14,615 bases of DNA from an uncultured Allobaculum sp. (lineage in GTDB: Bacteria > Bacillota_I > Bacilli_A > Erysipelotrichales > Erysipelotrichaceae), in NCBI GenBank assembly GCA_910579655.1, contig CAJTVE010000069.1, positions 1 to 14,615 of the forward strand, read 5' to 3'. Position numbers and translations under genes: made by a program. Positions 12,645 to 14,615 of this stretch are shown here, one piece after another; the stretch's first letter is position 1, and every line of letters starts with the position of its first letter. The notes under the pieces are model-generated. The model worked only from the letters and a program-made list of their open reading frames with translations. It made no database searches and was not told the DNA's origin.

Positions 12645-13850
12645 ATGAAGAAATACACAATGGCGGATATCGCCCGCGAGGCCGGGGTCGCCAAAAGCAC
12701 CGTCTCCCGCTACTTCAATCAGGGATACATCAAAGAGGAGACCCGTGAAAAAATCCGCGCCGTCGTTGAACGCACCGGTTTTGAACCCAGTGCCGCTGCT
12801 TCCAATTTAAAAGCCAAAGAAACCCGGATGATTGGAGTCGTTGCGCCAACAATGACCTCCCCTTCGAGTGGACGATTGCTCAATGCGATGGATAATGCCT
12901 TGCGCGATCAAGGCTATGCCTGCCTGATTTTAACGACAGACCACCATCTCGAACGGGAAATTGCCGCCGTTGAATATCTGCGCTCATTACGCGTTGATGG
13001 CATTGTCCTGATTGCGACCAACCTCAATTCTCAGCACCAGAAGCTCCAAAAATCCAGCCGTGTTCCTTTCCTGGTCATGGGTCAGCGTTTTCCACAGGGA
13101 ACTTCCATTATTTACGATGACTATCAGGCAGGACTGCAGGCTGGTGAATATGCCAGCGAAATGGGGCACAAAGATATTGTCTACATCAGCGTCAATCAGT
13201 CCGACTATGCAGTAGGGCACGAAAGACGACGCGGGGTTATGGATGGATTGGCTCATCATACCGAAGTCCACAATGTCCAGATGAAAGAAATCGCCTTCTC
13301 CTATGATCAGGCCCGCGAAACCACCCGTGAGATTTTAAAAGAACACGTTCCGGATTTGTTCATCTGTGCAACGGACCAGATTGCTTTAGCCTGTTATAAA
13401 GAAGTGCGCGAAGCCGGTCTTCGGGTTCCGGAAGATGTCTCTTTAATCGGCTTTGGCGGCTACGACTTATCCGAACTTCTTTCTCCTTCCTTAACAACCA
13501 TTCGGTTTGACTGTGAAGCGGCCGGTGAAGTGTGTGCGAACACCCTGATCTCCATGATTCATGAAAAAACCGTCCCAACCTTGCAGGTTCTTGGATTTAC
13601 CTTCCGCAAAGGCGGATCGGTCAGCGATCTGAACCACTCCGACAACTCATTCAGAAAGAATAAAGAACAAAAAGCCGAAGCGGCTGAAAAAAAAGCTGAA
13701 GAGGAAAATATCGTTGAAGCCATTGATTCAAAAGTGGTTCATCCGAATATAGATGAAAAGCTTGATGAGAAAAAAGACGAAATTATCCTTGCCAGCCTTC
13801 CTGAAGGCACCCCTGTCTCAAACTTGTTTTCCAAATCAGATGGAGATTGA
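12645..13850 (+). CDS. scrR: LacI family sucrose operon repressor with C-terminal extension
   Basis: This 401-residue protein is the likely repressor of the scr operon. The N-terminal helix-turn-helix YTMADIAREAGVAKSTVSRYF (4-24) is a LacI headpiece, followed by hinge region SAAASNLKAKETRMIG (49-64) and a periplasmic-binding-protein-like ligand domain to about 326. Residues 327-401 form an extension rich in Lys, Glu and Asp with no known domain; LacI proteins usually stop near 330. ATG 12645 is chosen because AGAAAGGCGG precedes it. An upstream in-frame ATG at 12546 would put a terminator inside the gene. Boxes resembling AAACCGGTTCC at scrA fit the LacI-type core. The effector is probably a sugar or sugar phosphate of the pathway. 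The gene name rests on position and family. Confidence 0.88.
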   Translation: MKKYTMADIAREAGVAKSTVSRYFNQGYIKEETREKIRAVVERTGFEPSAAASNLKAKETRMIGVVAPTMTSPSSGRLLNAMDNALRDQGYACLILTTDHHLEREIAAVEYLRSLRVDGIVLIATNLNSQHQKLQKSSRVPFLVMGQRFPQGTSIIYDDYQAGLQAGEYASEMGHKDIVYISVNQSDYAVGHERRRGVMDGLAHHTEVHNVQMKEIAFSYDQARETTREILKEHVPDLFICATDQIALACYKEVREAGLRVPEDVSLIGFGGYDLSELLSPSLTTIRFDCEAAGEVCANTLISMIHEKTVPTLQVLGFTFRKGGSVSDLNHSDNSFRKNKEQKAEAAEKKAEEENIVEAIDSKVVHPNIDEKLDEKKDEIILASLPEGTPVSNLFSKSDGD

Positions 13851-13920
13851 GCATTTTGTCTCAACTTTCAAAGTTACTTTTCTCCATGTCTGCGCCAGTC
13901 TTATACTTTGAGTAACAGAT

Positions 13921-13977
13921 AAAAAAAAACGACCGGAAATAAATGACAATCAAAAAAGGAATCTGATTTTTCCGGCC
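13921..13977 (-). terminator. Terminator for minus-strand transcription
   Basis: Read on the minus strand, GGCCGGAAA (13977-13969) pairs with UUUCCGGUC (13939-13931) through one G-U wobble, with an inner AAUCA/UGAUU stem, and is followed by nine T. On the plus strand there is no T run. No minus-strand gene that it would serve lies to the right within the window. Confidence 0.4.
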
Positions 13978-13994
13978 TTCAGAAAGGATTTTCC

Positions 13995-14378
13995 GTGAAA
14001 ATTGAACATGTTGCCCTCTACGTTCAGGATCTTGAAAAAGCCAGAGAATTCTTTACCAAGTTTCTGGGAGGAATTTCCAACGAAATCTATCACAACAAGA
14101 AAACTGGTTTCCAGTCTTACTTCATCACCTTTGAGGATGGTGCCCGCCTGGAAATTATGACCAAGCCCGGCCTGAAAACAGCTGATCCAAACGAACCTCT
14201 TACTGGCTATGCCCATCTGGCTTTCTCGGTAGGAAGCAAAGAAGAAGTCGATCGTCTGAGCAGATTGCTCGATGAATGCGGCTATCCGATCACCAACGGG
14301 CCAAGAACAACTGGCGATGGGTATTACGAAAGCGTTATTGCTTCCGTTGAAGGTTTCCCTATCGAAATTACGATCTGA
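13995..14378 (+). CDS. VOC family protein, glyoxalase I-like fold
   Basis: The vicinal-oxygen-chelate protein has 127 residues and two beta-alpha-beta-beta-beta modules. The first opens HVALYVQDLEKAREFF and the second AHLAFSVGSKEEVDRL. The four expected metal-ligand positions are present: His5, Glu53 (ARLEIM), His74 (YAHLAF) and Glu124 (PIEI). That is the set used by glyoxalase I (lactoylglutathione lyase), which detoxifies methylglyoxal, so a divalent metal is likely bound. Many small VOC proteins act on other substrates, and the function is not certain. The start is GTG 13995 with AGAAAGGA before it. It stands alone, 144 bases after scrR, and ends in its own terminator. A link with sucrose use through methylglyoxal from glycolysis is only a thought. 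Confidence 0.88.
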   Translation: MKIEHVALYVQDLEKAREFFTKFLGGISNEIYHNKKTGFQSYFITFEDGARLEIMTKPGLKTADPNEPLTGYAHLAFSVGSKEEVDRLSRLLDECGYPITNGPRTTGDGYYESVIASVEGFPIEITI

Positions 14379-14384
14379 TTCTTT

Positions 14385-14412
14385 CCAGCAGCCGAAAGCT
14401 GCTGGCTTTTCT
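14385..14412 (+). terminator. Terminator of the VOC gene
   Basis: CCAGCAGC-CGAAA-GCTGCTGG is a perfect 8-pair hairpin followed by CTTTTCT, starting 7 bases after the stop codon. Confidence 0.85.
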
Positions 14413-14429
14413 ACTACTACTTTGAAAAT

Positions 14430-14500
14430 TCAGCCCCTCAGGCCCCCTTGCCAGTACCCTAAAGTCGAAATCACATATGTGCAGGGGGCTGAGGGGCTGA
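14430..14500. repeat. Long GC-rich inverted repeat
   Basis: TCAGCCCCTCAG-G-CCCCCT (14430-14448) is the inverse of AGGGGGCTGAGGGGCTGA (14483-14500), 18 pairs with one bulged G. The 34-base interior holds the palindrome CACATATGTG (14472-14481). It follows the VOC terminator, codes for nothing visible and differs sharply in composition from the AT-rich DNA after it. It could be a REP-like palindrome or the end of a mobile element. Confidence 0.7.
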
Positions 14501-14505
14501 TCTTG

Positions 14506-14591
14506 CTACACATTGATTTATGATTAATTCTTTAAATTTTTAAAAAGGTGTAGTACCCCCTTTCCCCCGTTAGTTTCAATTAACTAGCGGG
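14506..14591. other. AT-rich stretch with two more inverted repeats
   Basis: CTACAC (14506-14511) and GTGTAG (14548-14553) are inverted copies around an AT-rich core. CCCGTTAGTT (14566-14575) and AACTAGCGGG (14582-14591) form a 10-base arm pair with one mismatch. No gene is visible up to the window end. Confidence 0.4.
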
Positions 14592-14615
14592 TATTATGTC
14601 GTATTTGATTAGTTC

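Noticed and set aside
3641..13905. GCCAGTCTTATA occurring near 3641 and near 13892
   Set aside because: A shared 12-mer is expected several times by chance in a window of this size, and the flanks do not match.
14272..14523. Open frame overlapping the VOC gene 3' end and the long palindrome
   Set aside because: It is in another frame of a well-supported gene and continues through its terminator and a repeat.

Overview
The window looks like the chromosome of a low-to-moderate GC Bacillota, probably a gut or rumen commensal. The evidence is AGGAGG-type ribosome binding sites, TTGACA/TATAAT-type promoters, a cre-like CcpA site, a sucrose PTS operon of Gram-positive type, a DegV/FakB protein, and tet(W), the ribosomal-protection gene common in gut anaerobes. 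An Erysipelotrichia-like host is a guess from the general flavour and is not demonstrated.

Left region (1 to about 3660, genes on the minus strand) is an acquired, mosaic resistance segment. It holds a SAM-dependent methyltransferase cut by the window edge and complete tet(W) with its full attenuation leader (promoter, 7-residue leader peptide, alternative pairings, terminator). Behind these lie gene debris and an AAA/SMC-like ATPase truncated soon after its Walker A motif. Next come two ordinary minus-strand genes, a DegV-family fatty-acid-binding protein (3663-4502) and a MarR regulator (4706-5209). The MarR promoter is covered by a large inverted repeat, which suggests autorepression.

Centre and right (5270 to 13850, plus strand) is a sucrose operon: scrA (PTS EIIBCA), scrB (sucrose-6-phosphate hydrolase), scrK (fructokinase) and scrR (LacI-family repressor). 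Sucrose would be imported and phosphorylated by ScrA, split by ScrB to glucose-6-phosphate and fructose, and the fructose phosphorylated by ScrK. The scrA promoter is near-consensus. Related 11-bp boxes lie in its spacer, just after it and about 130 bp upstream, with a cre-like site just before the -35. These fit control by ScrR and CcpA.

The operon is interrupted between scrA and scrB by a compact IS200/IS605-type element. It carries iscB, an RNA-guided RuvC/HNH nuclease of the lineage ancestral to Cas9, preceded by its structured omega RNA (HEARO RNA). No transposase gene is in the window. Nearly identical 31-bp palindromes lie at both ends. IscB has an unusual insert of four 7-residue repeats, and its stop codon lies 30 nt upstream of and in frame with scrB, which has no ribosome binding site of its own. 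This interruption is the most interesting part of the window.

The right end (13995-14615) holds a small VOC/glyoxalase-fold protein with a good terminator, then a gene-free stretch with a long GC-rich inverted repeat and another hairpin, perhaps the edge of another mobile element.
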